Assembly (NCBI GenBank): GCA_013400975.1
Contig: WBMZ01012048.1
Span: 1-64,000 of the forward strand
Length of the DNA stretch: 64,000 nt
Origin: Atrichornis clamosus
Taxonomy: Eukaryota > Chordata > Aves > Passeriformes > Menuridae
Direction of reading: 5' to 3'
The notes below the pieces were generated by a model. That model did not search any database. It was given only the letters and a program-made list of their open reading frames with translations, and was not told where the DNA came from. A program made the position numbers and the translations under genes. Position 1 is the first letter of the stretch. Every line of letters starts with the position of its first letter. This document shows, piece by piece, positions 14,201 to 25,480 of this stretch.

Positions 14201-16383
14201 ACATGGGCTATTGGTGTCTTGACAGAGGGACCTAAGATTAATTGATCCTATTGACGTTTGTCTTTATGTTCTTGTATTACCCATCCAGAGGGTTTACACT
14301 GGTGGGAAGTTTCCTGATGTTCCTCAGATCAGGAATCCTGACCTGAGGTGACTGGTGGCCTAAGGAGAGGCATGCAATCTTCCTACAATGTCTGTGTGCA
14401 GGCAAGCAGATGAATACAGCTAGCTGTATTGAAAACATTACAGTGGGTTGTAGAAATACACTCTTACCTCTCTGCCTTTACCATGCACTCTAAGTGTGTT
14501 GCTGAGCAAATCACACACCCCCAACTTTTCAGCAGTGTCCACGAGCTGTTTTCTTTTGTACGTAAAGGCAGCCAGCCACCATGGTGGCCATAATTAATGG
14601 TCAGCATTGCAGATTTTTAGCTGTGATCTGCCTATGAATCAATTCCCCTGTTTCTAAAATATCTGTGATAATGGTTTGGTTTTGTAGGGGTGACTGGAAG
14701 ACAAAAGTCCTTTTGAGTTTGGAAACTGCTCAGTGGTGATAATAACAAGGCGAATTGAAAAGCCCAGGAGGGAGGCAGAGTTCTGTAAGCCGTGCAGTGC
14801 GCTGCTGGCGTGCAGATAAATATGGCCACAAGAGTGAATAACGAGGATAACCTCATCCACGAAGCACTTCTGTGTGCTGGATGAGGCAGGGGGTCCAGTA
14901 GAAAGGGCAAGAATATAGGATCAGTTAATTAAAACTGTACCTCTATTATTATTATTTCTGTTTCTAGAGTTTGGTCCTTTTCCACAGTCCATTTGGTATC
15001 AAATCAAGGATGGGTAGGAACAAAATGTTTATTTTTAGAGACTCTTGTGGAGTTGAAGCTTACATTTGATATCAAAAGCCATTTCCTGTCCATATTTGAA
15101 GTTGGTATCATGCTATTCTGCAGCAGTTGCTAGTGGAAACTGTTGATGTGTTGGTACACTTCCATTATCCATCGCTCTGCTCTGCAGTTCGGGAACTGGA
15201 AGGCATGCAGGTGGCTTCATTTTAATATCTATTTAAAGTGTAAATGGCTGTCTGCAGTGCTCTTTGAAAAGGCAAGGGCTGTTGGAAGCTTTCAACACTG
15301 GTGGGAGCTAAGAGTGCACATGTGACAGAGAAGAGCGGCAAATGTGATGCAAAATAATTGCTGATGGCTTTGAGGATTAAAGCGAGACTTTTGCCCTCTG
15401 AATACCAGTGGGAGCTCTAGAAGGTGGCAGCACTGGGAAGCAAGAGGAAGGCAGTCCCCAAGGAAGCAGTGTGGTGGGGGTGTGACATGACATGTATCAG
15501 CCAACCCACCTCTGGAAGGTCTGGGGTCAGATTGGGAGAAGGGTGCTTTTGGTTAAATAATAAGTGGTGCCTATACTTTGCCTGTTAATCTGGCTGTCTT
15601 GAAAGTAGGGATCTACATAGCAGCCTTGTTTTTCTTGTCGGAAACCATCAGACATAAGGTTTTCATAGACCCAGAAAAGCAGAGGTAGTATAACTTCTGT
15701 CTCTCATACTAGAAATCTGTCTTTCCAGACCTGCTGGAAGTTACTTTGCAGCCGTGCTCTCAACTTTTGTAAAATAGATGAGGTGGAACTGTGAAAGTTG
15801 AGGTAAATCCATGCATATGAAGAATGCTGTTATAAACAGAAATTCCAGGCAGTGAAAGAGATGAGAAACAAGTGCTCAGGGTCCGTGGCTTCCCATCCAT
15901 TGCACCTTCTCACAGAGAGAGCTCTTTGATGAAAGAAGAGCTCCATTTTTCTTGAATGCCACTCAAATCAGTGATTCTGGGGAAAACAGTAGTTTACAAC
16001 ATAGGGACATGGATTTGTTATCTTAGCTCCATCCAGCATCACACGTCTGGGGATGTGTAGTGTTTTCCACCTGAATTCCATCTATATCTGACTCTGCTGT
16101 GGCACAAAAGTTTTGCTGATATTTGGATACATGTGCAACACAGTCAAAATTGGCAAAAAATTAGGAATGGGATAATTTTCCTGATTGTGGACTGTCTGAG
16201 CAAGTAATAATTTTATCTATAGCATATGTGTTGGCCTAAGTGGCATTGTGAGATATATTATAGTCATGCTTCTCTATGGGCAAGCAATTATACAGCAGAG
16301 ACCACTAGATTTACTGCACTGCAAATACTAACTTTGCCCTTATTGCAGCAAGGTCATTGCAAATCTTCTGGTAGACATAAAGC
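8291..16383. other. Non-coding, no gene recognised
   Basis: Eight kilobases with only short overlapping frames, the longest a 124-codon minus frame at 13483-13857 with no family features. A short CA-rich tract lies near 12440-12460. Confidence 0.6.
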
Positions 16384-16405
16384 AAAAAAAAAAAAAAAAA
16401 AAAAA
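16384..16405. repeat. Poly(A) run of 22
   Basis: A homopolymer of 22 A. The preceding sequence does not look like the 3' end of a processed gene copy and has no AATAAA at the right distance. Confidence 0.85.
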
Positions 16406-19400
16406 GCAATGACTTCTCTTTGTCTCCTGCTGCAGGATTTCAAGGTCTCTCCTGGGTGCCTGTGTTCAGTTTTTCTGTCTAGGGTGTTTGAAATGAGATA
16501 CTTAAAACTGATGGACCCTGCTGAGCCTCTGCAGCTTCCACAGATTTCACTGGCAGTTTATCAGGACTAAAACCACACCCCCAGAAACTGGTTGTCTTAA
16601 TCCAGATTTAGTTATTGATGTGCTGCTGTCAGTCTTTAGGAACCTAAGGCTTGCTCTTTGCGAAACTGAGAAAGACCCTGTTTTCTTAAGATCTACTGGA
16701 AGTGAAGGGGAGTTAGCTAGAAATGGTGCCCCCCTGGAGCAGGAACTGTGGAGGTCCTAAAACTCTGTAGCCTTTTCATCTTCAGGCCATCCCAGCACCT
16801 CCTCCATTCTTTGCTTCCAGCCTGCTTCCCCCAGTTCAATGCAATTTTTTTGCCTCAGTTTCTCTGGCAGTACACAGCACAGGGGTTAACGTTAAGTGTA
16901 GGAGAAAAGGGCAGACCCATTTACTTTGCTGAGCCCAAAACAGCTCTCAGTGGCCAAAGGGAATTGAGCCATGGTCATCTATTCCTTCCTGATGATTACG
17001 AAGTTTTTGCTCATTCCCCCACAGAGATTGTTCCTCCATTTCTATTTGCCCTGTAGGTTTCTTATTGGTGATAAACACTCCCGTGATGTCACCTCTTATG
17101 TGCATCAAGATGCCACATTTTTCTTTTGCATGACGTGCCACAGGTCAGCAGGGAGCCCACCGAGGGCTGCCAAGCGGGACTGGGGCATGCTCCCATTTCT
17201 GAGTTATACTATGATAAAGCCGCACTGTCCCTGGCTGGGGACGCCCGTGCCACATAGAAACATACATTCAGCAGAGGCATTTGCTGGGCTCGCACTGACC
17301 TCTAGTGACAACGCAGGGGACCAGGATCTTCAGCCATCAAATGGGATGAGAGGGCATATGTGGGTCCATCCGTTGGTGCTGGATGGCTTGCAACAGTTCT
17401 CCACAGTTTTGGGCAGCACTGTGAACGTGAGCCTCTGGTACTGTCTGGGGGAAGCAAGTCCACTGACCGGTGAGGGTCTGTCTGCTTGGCAGATGACTGC
17501 AGTGGGTCTCACGTGTCCCAGACTTCATATGCTTCCCCACTAAACTACTTGTCCTCCCCAGCCCACCAGTGCTGTGATGGTCTTTGTCTTCTGCAGTGTT
17601 TGTTCTTCCTGTCCATCTCATTCTCCCTCCTGTCCCTAAATCTGATCCCGTTTGTTTCTACTGCCCTATTCCTTCATGGCATCTGATCACTGCCAGTCTA
17701 CCCAGGGGTGATCCTGAGTACTTCATCTCTGCCTTTGATGTCTGCATCCCCCTCCCCACCCCTTGCCTGCCTGTCCTTTCCAGAGCTGGGGTGCAAAGGG
17801 CCGGGTTTCTGGCTTCTTTGCCACAAAGCAGCTTGCTGTACCACATTGTGGATCATCTTCTATGTGATGCACATGAAGCATCTCTTGCTTCTAATGCCAT
17901 TTAGAAACAGAACCCCCTAAAAAATACATACAAGCTGTGATGAGGCTGTCTTTTACTTCTCCAAGTCTGTAAATGAAACTGGTGAGAACTTTGGACCCAG
18001 TCCTGCTAAATGTACCTCCAAAATGCTGAGCAGACTCAGCTTTTAGAGACACCATTAAGACTCATGGGCTGTCAGCAGTTCCCAAAGAGCCCTGCATTGC
18101 CCAGGAACATGGGGGAAACCTGCTATGGCTGCAGTGTGAGAAGCAGACGGAAGCCTCTTTCACAGCCCCACTCTGCTCTTGCTGACTTCTCACAGACCAT
18201 GCCTACAGCAGCACCCTTTCCTTTCTTGGCTAAGCAGCCCTGGTGTGTGCATGTATGGTTTCTGGTCTCTGATAACAAGAGAGCCTCATTCAGTTGATAC
18301 TCCTGTGTCTCAGAATCATACATTCCCCCATCCTCCCAAAGCCCTAGGAAATGCTCTTACTCATTGAATTACAGCTCAGCTACTCCAGCTCCATGTTATC
18401 ATCAGAGCAGCCCAAAAAGCTCTGCAATGAGCACATCAGTGAAACAAACCTTTTATTTTGGTAGTTGCTTCCAGAGAAAGAAGTAATCTATGATGCCCCA
18501 CAAAACTCTGGGTAAAAAGTCCCATCCGTCTTTGAACTCCAAAAGCCAGTCTTCTGTCCACCTATAGATTTATCTGGAAGGTTGACAGAGGCAGGAGCAT
18601 CCCCAACGCCCCCTTCTTTAGCTCCTCTGACTGTGTTATGTTCTCCAGGTCATCTGTATAAGAGTTGCCATATTCGAAGGGCAGAGTTCCACAGCACTGC
18701 CTCTTCCCCTAGATAGATCCAGCTCTGTCATCCAAGCCCTGATACCGAAATCAGCCTGAGAGATCAGTTGGAGAACCTTGGCTTCTCATAAATCTCTGCT
18801 GACGAGCATGCATTCTGTATGTGCCTCAAGGCATCTGCTATGGATTGACCCCTCTGGTCTCTGGCTAACCTGGTCCACATGAGAAATCTGAGAGGGGGTG
18901 GGATGTAGGAAGGCTGCCAGCTACAGCCTTCCATGCTAGGCTGAGCAGAAAGGCAATCAGGTTTCCTAAGCACTGTAACAGATGACAAGGTGTATATTTA
19001 TACCAGATACCCACATACTTTGAGTGAATTGTGCAACATGAGATTTGTCATCATGCATCAGATCACAGTGTATCTAATTCAATACTATGGTGCTGACAAT
19101 GTCGGGAGAGCTGAGCTGCCTGCAGTGATGCACCTCACCAACTGTGCAATGCGGGAACAGAGGGTCTGCGATTAATATTCCTCCCCAGTTCCTCCAACAA
19201 TCAACTGGTACCCTGACTGCTCTTATTATCTGAGCAGGCAGAGCTGCAAATACAAATAATCACAAGTTTAGGCAGCCTTCTAATTACAACTAGCACAACC
19301 ACAGCATACATTTCTAGGCTGCCCCCTGGACTGGATACATTTTGAGTGGGATAATATGTTGTGCTGATTTCACCGTACTTTCCTGTGTTTAAAGATTTCT

Positions 19401-21124
19401 GGGCTAGTTGCACTGAGTGCCAGCAATGAAGAGTTATTCTAGTGCTGGAAGCAACCTGTAATCTTTTACACCACTCCTGGCATCATCATTGTTACCTCCC
19501 ATGAGCTTCCCATTCCTTGCACACTTGGTTTTTATTTTAGCTTTGTTTGGTTTTGGATTTTTTGTATTTTGTTATTGGTGGTGGTGGTTTGGTTTTTCTC
19601 TGTTGTCTTTGCTGCAAAGGAATCAAGCCATTCTTCTGCTTTGGGTGTGCTGGCAGTCAGCCACGTTCCGCAAATGCAGAAGGTGCTGCTGCCTTTGTGT
19701 TCACAGTGCTGTCATCACCCTTTGATCAGGCCAGGAGTCACTTACTTTGCTTGGCTGGTTTGGGCTTCTGCCATTCACAGAGCCGGGCTCTCCCCTAAGC
19801 TGTCTGCAGCGGCTTTTGCAACACTCCCATGAATATGTACAGATAATTTCAAACCCCTTAATGTGACCAGTTATTGGACTACTTCTTCCCAACCTGCATA
19901 GCATGACTTTCTGGTCAGAGCAAGAGTGCTTCTTGTCCAGGAAGCTCCTGCCCTCTTGGCTGTCCCTCATTTTTAGCACTTTCTGAAGTTGATTTACTGT
20001 AGTCAAATACCCTAAATTAGTCAGCTATTTATGGAAAACACCTTCCATAGACAGTCTCAGTGACCTGCAGCAAATGACCAGGGCGGGGGAATCCTTTTGC
20101 TCTGCAGTTGAAATGCAGGCATGAGAATTTCTCCTCTCTGTTTCTCCTCTTTCAAAGGCTTCTCTTCCTAGTCCGAGGATTCTGCTGGGAAGTACTGGAG
20201 TCAGCTGTGATCCTGGGCCTTGTGAAGCTTGGTCCCTGAAACCGCTGTAATGGCTCTTGCAGGACTGCCATGACTTTGTGTCTCACAGTCCATGTGGCAC
20301 TGGATCAGCATCACTTCAGGCTGTGTTGAAGATGATTTTTGAGCAAACATCCATCATATGAAACAACCAATAGTGCTATTTGCTCCTATCCTTTTCTGCT
20401 TCTTTATGTTTTGTAATTGATCCATATTTGTTGGCATCTGCTTTTCTGTTTGTTGATGTGTTCTGTCTTGGTGGTGCCGAATATACTTCCTGCCTGCCAA
20501 CCCCTAAAGTAACAGGATTCAGAAGATGGTGGCAGGAGCTACCAGTGTGGAGAAAAGACTTTCTCATTTGGAACGAATCACACTTCAGGGACTAGATAAC
20601 TAAGTTTGTCAGATGCCAGGGGACTCAGTGACTCATTTTTCCTCCTGTAAATTAGGGCACTGATCCTTTAGTAGCCCAAGTGATTTTTTCAGACAAACCA
20701 AGCTACCCGGAGTGTCCAGTAGCCTTTATATCCTTTCTAAGCTGTCAATGACAACAAGTTCTGGTGATGCAAATGTTGTTGGAGACCACTGTTCAGAAAT
20801 TGAGACCACTGCCTATGACCTGTCCTGATCATCCCAACAAAACTGGTATTGCCTTGCCATCCTGTGAGGTATCATACTGTCGTATCTGTACCATGCTAGA
20901 AACAGGACATGGATACCAGCCTAGCAGTGGAAGTGCTCCTGCAAAGCTCACTGGCTAGCTTCCCTCAGTACTCCCACCTCAGCTGGCAGCTCATGTCTCA
21001 CCTGTCTGGGTTAGCCTTGTCCCCAGCAGCCGAAGAGTCTTTGGTTACCCTGCACTTATAGGAGTGCCGGGAGGATGAGGAACAGCAGGACTCATTGGTC
21101 ACTGCACTAAGCAGTGCTCACAGC
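16406..21124. other. Non-coding, no gene recognised
   Basis: Includes a GC-richer part (16740-17700) with a 190-codon plus frame at 16971-17543. Its translation shows no recognisable domain and is covered by other frames on both strands, so it is not called as a gene. Confidence 0.55.
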
Positions 21125-21259
21125 ACCAAGCCTGGCAGAGTTCAAGAAGCATTTGGACAAATTCTCAGGCTCATAGTGTGATTCTTCGGGTGTCCTCTGT
21201 AGCACCAGGATTTGGACTCGAAGATTGCAATTGGTTCCTTCCAACTATGATTCTATGAC
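21125..21259 (+). repeat. CR1 LINE 3' end
   Basis: It follows the bird CR1 3' consensus closely: GGCAGAGTTCAAGAAGCATT, TGGACAAATTCTCAGGCTCA, TGTGATTCTTCGGGTGTCCT, then CCTTCCAACTATGATTCTAT. This is the end of the reverse-transcriptase region plus the terminal repeat. 5'-truncated, plus orientation, only about 0.7 kb past the EMP1 polyadenylation site. Confidence 0.92.
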
Positions 21260-21944
21260 TCCTGGAACCTCCTGAGACCAAGACAGGTGTCCACCCATGA
21301 CACACTGTGAGCTTTCCCACACCGTGCTGTGTAAGAGATCCCTCTCTGGTAAAACTTCAGCTCCTAAAGATTCATGTCACTGTTCTGCTCTCAATTAGCA
21401 TGCCTGAGCTCTCCCTGAGGTAGATGAATTGATAAATTTCCTATACAACTGATTCCTGCTAGGTCTTACTCCACCTCACAGCTCACAGGATTGTGCCCCA
21501 AGTTTTCTGAGATATGCCAGTGTCCTGGGCTTTGGACTCTTTGTTCAAGCTCTAGAACTGCAGAGGTGTTTGGCCAGACAATGCTAGAGAGGCAACAGCT
21601 ATGCCAACTCATGAGATCTAGGCAAATACCTTGGTGATTTTGCTTTGGGACAGATGAGCTTTTGCCAGAGTGAGAAAGTATGTTTCCAGCACTCCTGGAT
21701 GTGAAGGAAAGCCTGGCACTGAGACTGAGTGAGGCTATTGCTCACACTGTCTGCTTGAGCTTGCAGGCAGTCTGAAACAGGAGCTCTGAGAGCTGTTCTG
21801 CTTCCTCCTTCCCTCCAGAACAAGAAATCTCATATCCTGGCATGCAAGAGAACATGGCAGTTCTGCATCAGCTTAAAGGGGTGGGCTGTGCTTCAGTGAG
21901 AACAGCAAATACTTCTGCTAACAAATATCTGAAACACTAATGAA
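21260..21944. other. Non-coding, downstream of EMP1
   Basis: The gap between the CR1 copy and the EMP1 3' end. No gene recognised. Confidence 0.6.
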
Positions 21945-21959
21945 ACAAGAACAAAACTC

Positions 21960-21987
21960 TTTATTATAAAGGGAATCAGACTTTATT
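21960..21987 (-). terminator. Tandem polyadenylation signals of EMP1
   Basis: Plus-strand TTTATT at 21982-21987 and 21960-21965 reads AATAAA on the minus strand, 1.47-1.5 kb after the EMP1 stop. They are the most plausible 3' ends for the transcript because no better signal is seen closer to the stop. Confidence 0.65.
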
Positions 21988-22023
21988 TTTATACCCACAA
22001 AGTTAAAAATATGCATTTCAAAA

Positions 22024-22031
22024 TATTTACA
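22024..22031 (-). promoter_or_regulatory. Pumilio-type element in the EMP1 3'UTR
   Basis: The minus strand reads TGTAAATA, the UGUANAUA consensus bound by PUM proteins, about 40 nt before the distal polyadenylation signals. The motif is certain; use in the cell is inferred. Confidence 0.4.
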
Positions 22032-22375
22032 ATGACTATATATGAAATAACCTTTGTTAATGAAACACCAACATACAGTACTAGAATATATCCACCAAAT
22101 TTATAAAGTCTACATAAGAAGAAAATGTAACAGAAAGAGAGAGAAAGGTAAATAGCATCCATGCACAATCTGCACTTACATGGTTTTTTATACTCTCTAC
22201 CTTTTAGCTGTGAATGGAGTCACAGGAAATTTTGACCTCGTCCCTTGCAAATGCCTCTTGTGACTTGAGATTCTTCAACTCACAGAAATTTGTGGGTTGC
22301 GGCAGTACCAATGCCTTACTTTCTGATGCCAGCCTTTCACATGGGGGCCTTGTATTACAGAGTGGACTCAAAATC

Positions 22376-22494
22376 TCTCAGCAACCCTGGGAGGTAGCTA
22401 GTTTTATGGAGGAATTTAGTAGATGGAAAAGCATCAGGTTAAGTGGCTGGCCTAAGATTGTGCAGCATGGAGCAAAACTCACAAGCCCTGCTTC
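22376..22494 (-). repeat. MIR-like SINE remnant inside the EMP1 3'UTR
   Basis: The plus strand reads as the reverse complement of the MIR body in the right order: CAGCAACCCTGGGAGGTAGC, then a segment like the TTTTACAGATGAGGAAACTG part, then GGTTAAGTGGCTGGCCTAAG, then a segment like the GGTCACACAGC...AGAGCC...AACCC part. The element is therefore in the same sense as EMP1. Heavy divergence agrees with an amniote-age insertion. Confidence 0.7.
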
Positions 22495-23008
22495 ATCTCT
22501 CTTAATCTCTCATTAGGGAATAAATTTCCTCTACTAACCATTATCTGCTTTTGAGATGAGTTTGTCACAAGGTGGGGCTCTCAATACCATATCCCAGATG
22601 ACAATGTGGGAAAAAAACCTTGCCTACAGATAAGGACTTGTCTCAGTAAAGATCTGCCATGTAGCAGTGCTGTTACCGTGTTCTGGAGTTAGACAAAGAT
22701 TATTTTTGCGTAGACACACATCCAGATGATTCCCTCCCTTCATGTGTACCACTAAGTAACCACATCTGCTGTAATTAGGAACCCCTATATATCTTTACCC
22801 CCACACTTTCTCTCTCTCTCTTCCCATCATCCATGCCTGTATATATGCCATTCCTACCTGTATCTTATTCAATCATGGGAATGTCACGTAGAAAACTGAA
22901 CAGCAAAAAAATTTGCTGCCTTATTTTTGTAGATATTCTAATACAAAATTAATCTGATTTCTGTTGGGTTTTTTCTCAATTTAATGTTTCTAATGTTCAC
23001 CTATGTGC

Positions 23009-23029
23009 ATATATATATATATATATATA
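23009..23029. repeat. (AT)n microsatellite in the EMP1 3'UTR
   Basis: About ten uninterrupted AT units. In the transcript this would be an UA-rich tract able to form short local duplex. Confidence 0.9.
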
Positions 23030-23459
23030 AAAAATGTAACAAAAGGCCCATCCCATTTGTTTCAATGGAAAAATAAAGGGGACATAATCCTCACTGCCCA
23101 ACCCAAAAGGCACACTCAAAGGTAAGTAAGAAGGGCTCTAGGAAGGGAAAAAGATATAGCCCTTGTTTTTGTGGTGCCCTTCAATCATCACTGCTGAGCT
23201 TGAAGCTTTGCAGAAAAGGAGAAGAGCTGTCTGGGTCACTTGCATATTTCTAGCCCCAAAAGTGCTATATCAGTAGGAGCTGTTTCTCCCTCTCTGTGGT
23301 GAAGGAGTTTCTGAGGATTCTAGCTTTGTTAGTGATTTTTCTGTGGTGGCAGTGGTGACGATGGTGGCTGTTTCTGTCTATTGGCCCAACAGTTCTCTCA
23401 GCAGAGTAATTCTTCCCCGTTCCCAGTAGCCAACCCTCTCCCCTGGACACTCATAAGCC

Positions 23460-25440
23460 TTATTTTTTCCTAAGAACAAGATAGAGGATGCCAATGATGA
23501 AACTGAAGCAAAAGCAGATCCAGGCCAATATGAAGCAGTAGCCATGGTGAGGATTTGTGAAGTACAGCATCTTGCCTGTGAACCGAGCTGTGTAAATGGA
23601 GACTGCAATCAGAATGCACATCCCTGTGGGAAGGAAGAGGGAAAAGAGAGTTGGAAACGCACAGAAACCAGCATTGCCGCAAGACTTCTGAAGTACTTTT
23701 GTCCCCTGAGATTGTAATGCATGTCTTGTGCCATATGAGAGAGGAGCTGGTGCCCATTAGGCTTATTTGTGGAGTATTTCTTTTGCAGTTGTGATGACAT
23801 AAGACACTTGGGGCTTGTTTAGTGGGTGCCATGAGGAATAAACCTTTGTTAGGAGGAAATCGATCTGACGACAGTTTGGTGCTATGTGTTGAATCCCATG
23901 AGCAGTAGCTGTCTAACTGTTTATTCCCCTGCTCCCCAAAACACTTGAATCCTTTTTGTTGTCTTTCAAAGGTATTTTGCAAAACCCACTGGGCTTTCCT
24001 AATGAAAATCTGGAAATATTTTCATTATATACAGCAAAAAAATCCCAGCCCAACACTTTCCAATTCCCCAGTGCTTTGTTTTGTAACAAAAACTGAGGCA
24101 CTGGAAACATTTAACTGGCTGACAACCTCCCCTGATGACCATGTGTGGCAAACACATGTGGCTACTTGCGTTTGCAGAGGCAGGGGGAGGCACACAAAGC
24201 CACAGCAAGGCGTGCAAGTGCCTACTTACAGCAAACCAGCATGACAGCTCCCGTCATGTAGAAACGTTTGCCTTTTTCCAGGGTGAACAGCTGGATAATG
24301 AACAGGATGAGCGCCACGACAGAGAAAATGATCGCGAGGATCATAAAAGCTTGCACGACTTTGAGGGAAGCTGTCAAAACACAGAGAAGAGATTGGAGAA
24401 TGTCAGGACTCAGCCTTGGCATTGCTTACCAATGTCCTGTGATTCACCACGATGAAAATACAGATGTAACTTACCCTCATCACGACTGGTAACTGGCAGC
24501 TGAGTGCAGGTCTTGTTGCACAGCAGCCAGAGTCCTGTTGAGATCGTTCCAACATTGGAAGAATCCACCATCCAAACCTGAAAAAGGATAGAATGGTTGT
24601 GTTAAGGGGCAGGAAAACTTCTTTGCTCTTCTGTCAGACTAAACCTTAAAGTGAGTACGAGTAGCCCAACGGAAAATGTCGGCACGTGTCAGCCTTGATG
24701 GACAGCAAGACAGGTGGGGGATGGTGCTGGCTTCCAGAGCCAGGAGGTGTTTGGTCTGGGCAAAACACCGGGAAGCCTGTTCCAATCATCGGGGACAAAT
24801 CTCCCAGGTCATCCTTGCCCTCTTCCCGTGTGAGATGGCAGGAGGGCACGGCGAGCCGAGTGAGCTGCCCCGGCGGGAGCGAGGGAACCCCGAAATCCGC
24901 TCCGACGGCGGGTGGGGGCCGCAGGGACGCCGGCAGCACCGCCAGGGGTCCCCCTCGGCCCAGATTTCCCCAGCGACTCGGCGGCCCCCGGCCCCGCCGC
25001 CGCCCTTGGCGTGGGAAGAGCCCCGTTGGGCAACATCCTGGCCGCCAGCTGGGGGCTCAGTGCCGCGCCTGGGCTGTCATCTGCTGATCTCCCCAGCTCT
25101 TACTTGCGTTCTCCCTGATGAAGGGTGTTGAGGTGCTGCTCTGGAACCTGGGGAGGTGACAGACAGAGGCTGCCTCCCGTACCACCCCGGCTGCCTTCCT
25201 GCTCCCTGAGCACACCTGTCACTGTTTCATCTCTCCCCATGACTGTGAGCGGATGATCCTCGCCCTGAGCACCCACCCACCGGTCCACCTGACAGCCATA
25301 TCTAAGGCTGGCTGCTGCTGCGGAAGGTGAAAGCCATGTCTCATCCAGGGCAGTCTACTTACGTTGGCAATGGTGGAGACAAAGAGCATGATGACAGTGG
25401 CGATGTGAACCACAAAGATACCAGCCAGTAGCACCAACAT
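23460..25440 (-). CDS. EMP1: Epithelial membrane protein 1 (four coding exons, spliced)
   Basis: Joining 25440-25363, 24577-24475, 24370-24230 and 23623-23460 on the minus strand gives an uninterrupted 161-residue protein ending in TAA. It begins [20 protein letters not shown], the conserved EMP1 start. Visible topology is four membrane segments (about residues 2-26, 65-89, 97-117 and 137-157) and a first extracellular loop at 28-63. The loop carries the PMP22/claudin signature: W28, then GLW at 41-43, with C46 and C50. One N-glycosylation sequon, NKT, sits at 47-49. The C-terminus is basic (RKK, 159-161). Human EMP1 is 157 residues, so length agrees. EMP2, EMP3 and PMP22 fit less well: the N-terminus, the [11 protein letters not shown] stretch and the [11 protein letters not shown] stretch of the last helix point to EMP1. 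Family members are plasma-membrane tetraspans in epithelia, linked to proliferation, differentiation and cell contact; the exact biochemical role is not settled. The ATG has A at -3. Confidence 0.97.
24230..24370 (-). other. EMP1: EMP1 exon 4 (TM2 and start of TM3)
   Basis: A 141-nt exon between a TTTTGACAG acceptor and a GTAAGTAG donor, phase 1 on both sides. It encodes residues 62-107: the second membrane helix, the short intracellular LEKGKR turn and the beginning of helix 3. The exon length of 141 nt matches my recollection of the equivalent PMP22 exon. The intron between exons 3 and 4 is only 104 bp (24371-24474). Confidence 0.95.
24475..24577 (-). other. EMP1: EMP1 exon 3 (extracellular loop 1)
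   Basis: A 103-nt coding exon between a TTTTTCAG acceptor and a GTAAGT donor. It encodes residues 27-60 plus one base of codon 61. It holds the signature W28, GLW 41-43, the cysteine pair C46/C50 and the single sequon N47-K48-T49. Entry is phase 0 and exit is phase 1. Confidence 0.95.
24841..25080. promoter_or_regulatory. CpG island in the EMP1 intron between coding exons 1 and 2
   Basis: I count about 28 CpG dinucleotides in 240 bp, with very high GC, in a window that is otherwise CpG-poor and about 45 percent GC. It lies wholly inside the 785-bp intron 24578-25362. Plus-strand reading frames across it look like by-products of GC richness. It could be an internal or antisense promoter, or only a GC-rich patch. 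Confidence 0.65.
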
Positions 25441-25480
25441 CTTGGGTCCCTTCTAGGTGGTGTCACGGATACAGAGAGCT
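25363..25480 (-). other. EMP1: EMP1 exon 2 (40-nt leader plus first 26 codons)
   Basis: The exon starts after a CCCTCAG acceptor at 25481-25487 and ends at AAC followed by GTAAGT (donor at 25362). It contains 40 nt of 5'UTR (25441-25480) with no upstream ATG, then codons 1-26, which form the first membrane helix. The donor is phase 0. A 78-nt coding part in the first coding exon is the arrangement known in the PMP22/EMP family. Confidence 0.93.

Larger units (their letters stand above)
21945..23623 (-). other. EMP1: EMP1 exon 5 (last coding exon and 3'UTR)
   Basis: The acceptor CTTCCCACAG is followed by 164 coding nt (23623-23460, end of helix 3 through helix 4, TAA stop at 23462-23460). The 3'UTR then runs about 1.5 kb to the AATAAA signals at 21987-21982 and 21965-21960. 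The 3' limit near 21945 is inferred from typical signal-to-cleavage spacing and was not observed. The UTR is AT-rich toward its end and includes a MIR remnant (22376-22494), an (AT)n tract (23009-23029) and a Pumilio-type TGTAAATA (22031-22024). Confidence 0.8.

Noticed and set aside
16330..16405. Processed pseudogene suggested by the A22 run
   Set aside because: No AATAAA before the run and no recognisable coding or RNA-derived sequence upstream; a simple homopolymer explains it.
16971..17543. 190-codon plus-strand open frame
   Set aside because: No recognisable domain, overlapped by frames on both strands in a GC-richer patch. Composition looks like translated non-coding DNA.
23470..23982. 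170-codon minus-strand open frame ending inside EMP1 exon 5
   Set aside because: It runs through the intron and reads exon 5 in the wrong frame; it is a shadow of EMP1.
24676..25131. 151-codon plus-strand frame across the CpG island
   Set aside because: P/R/G-rich composition follows from GC content; no start context, splice or family evidence.
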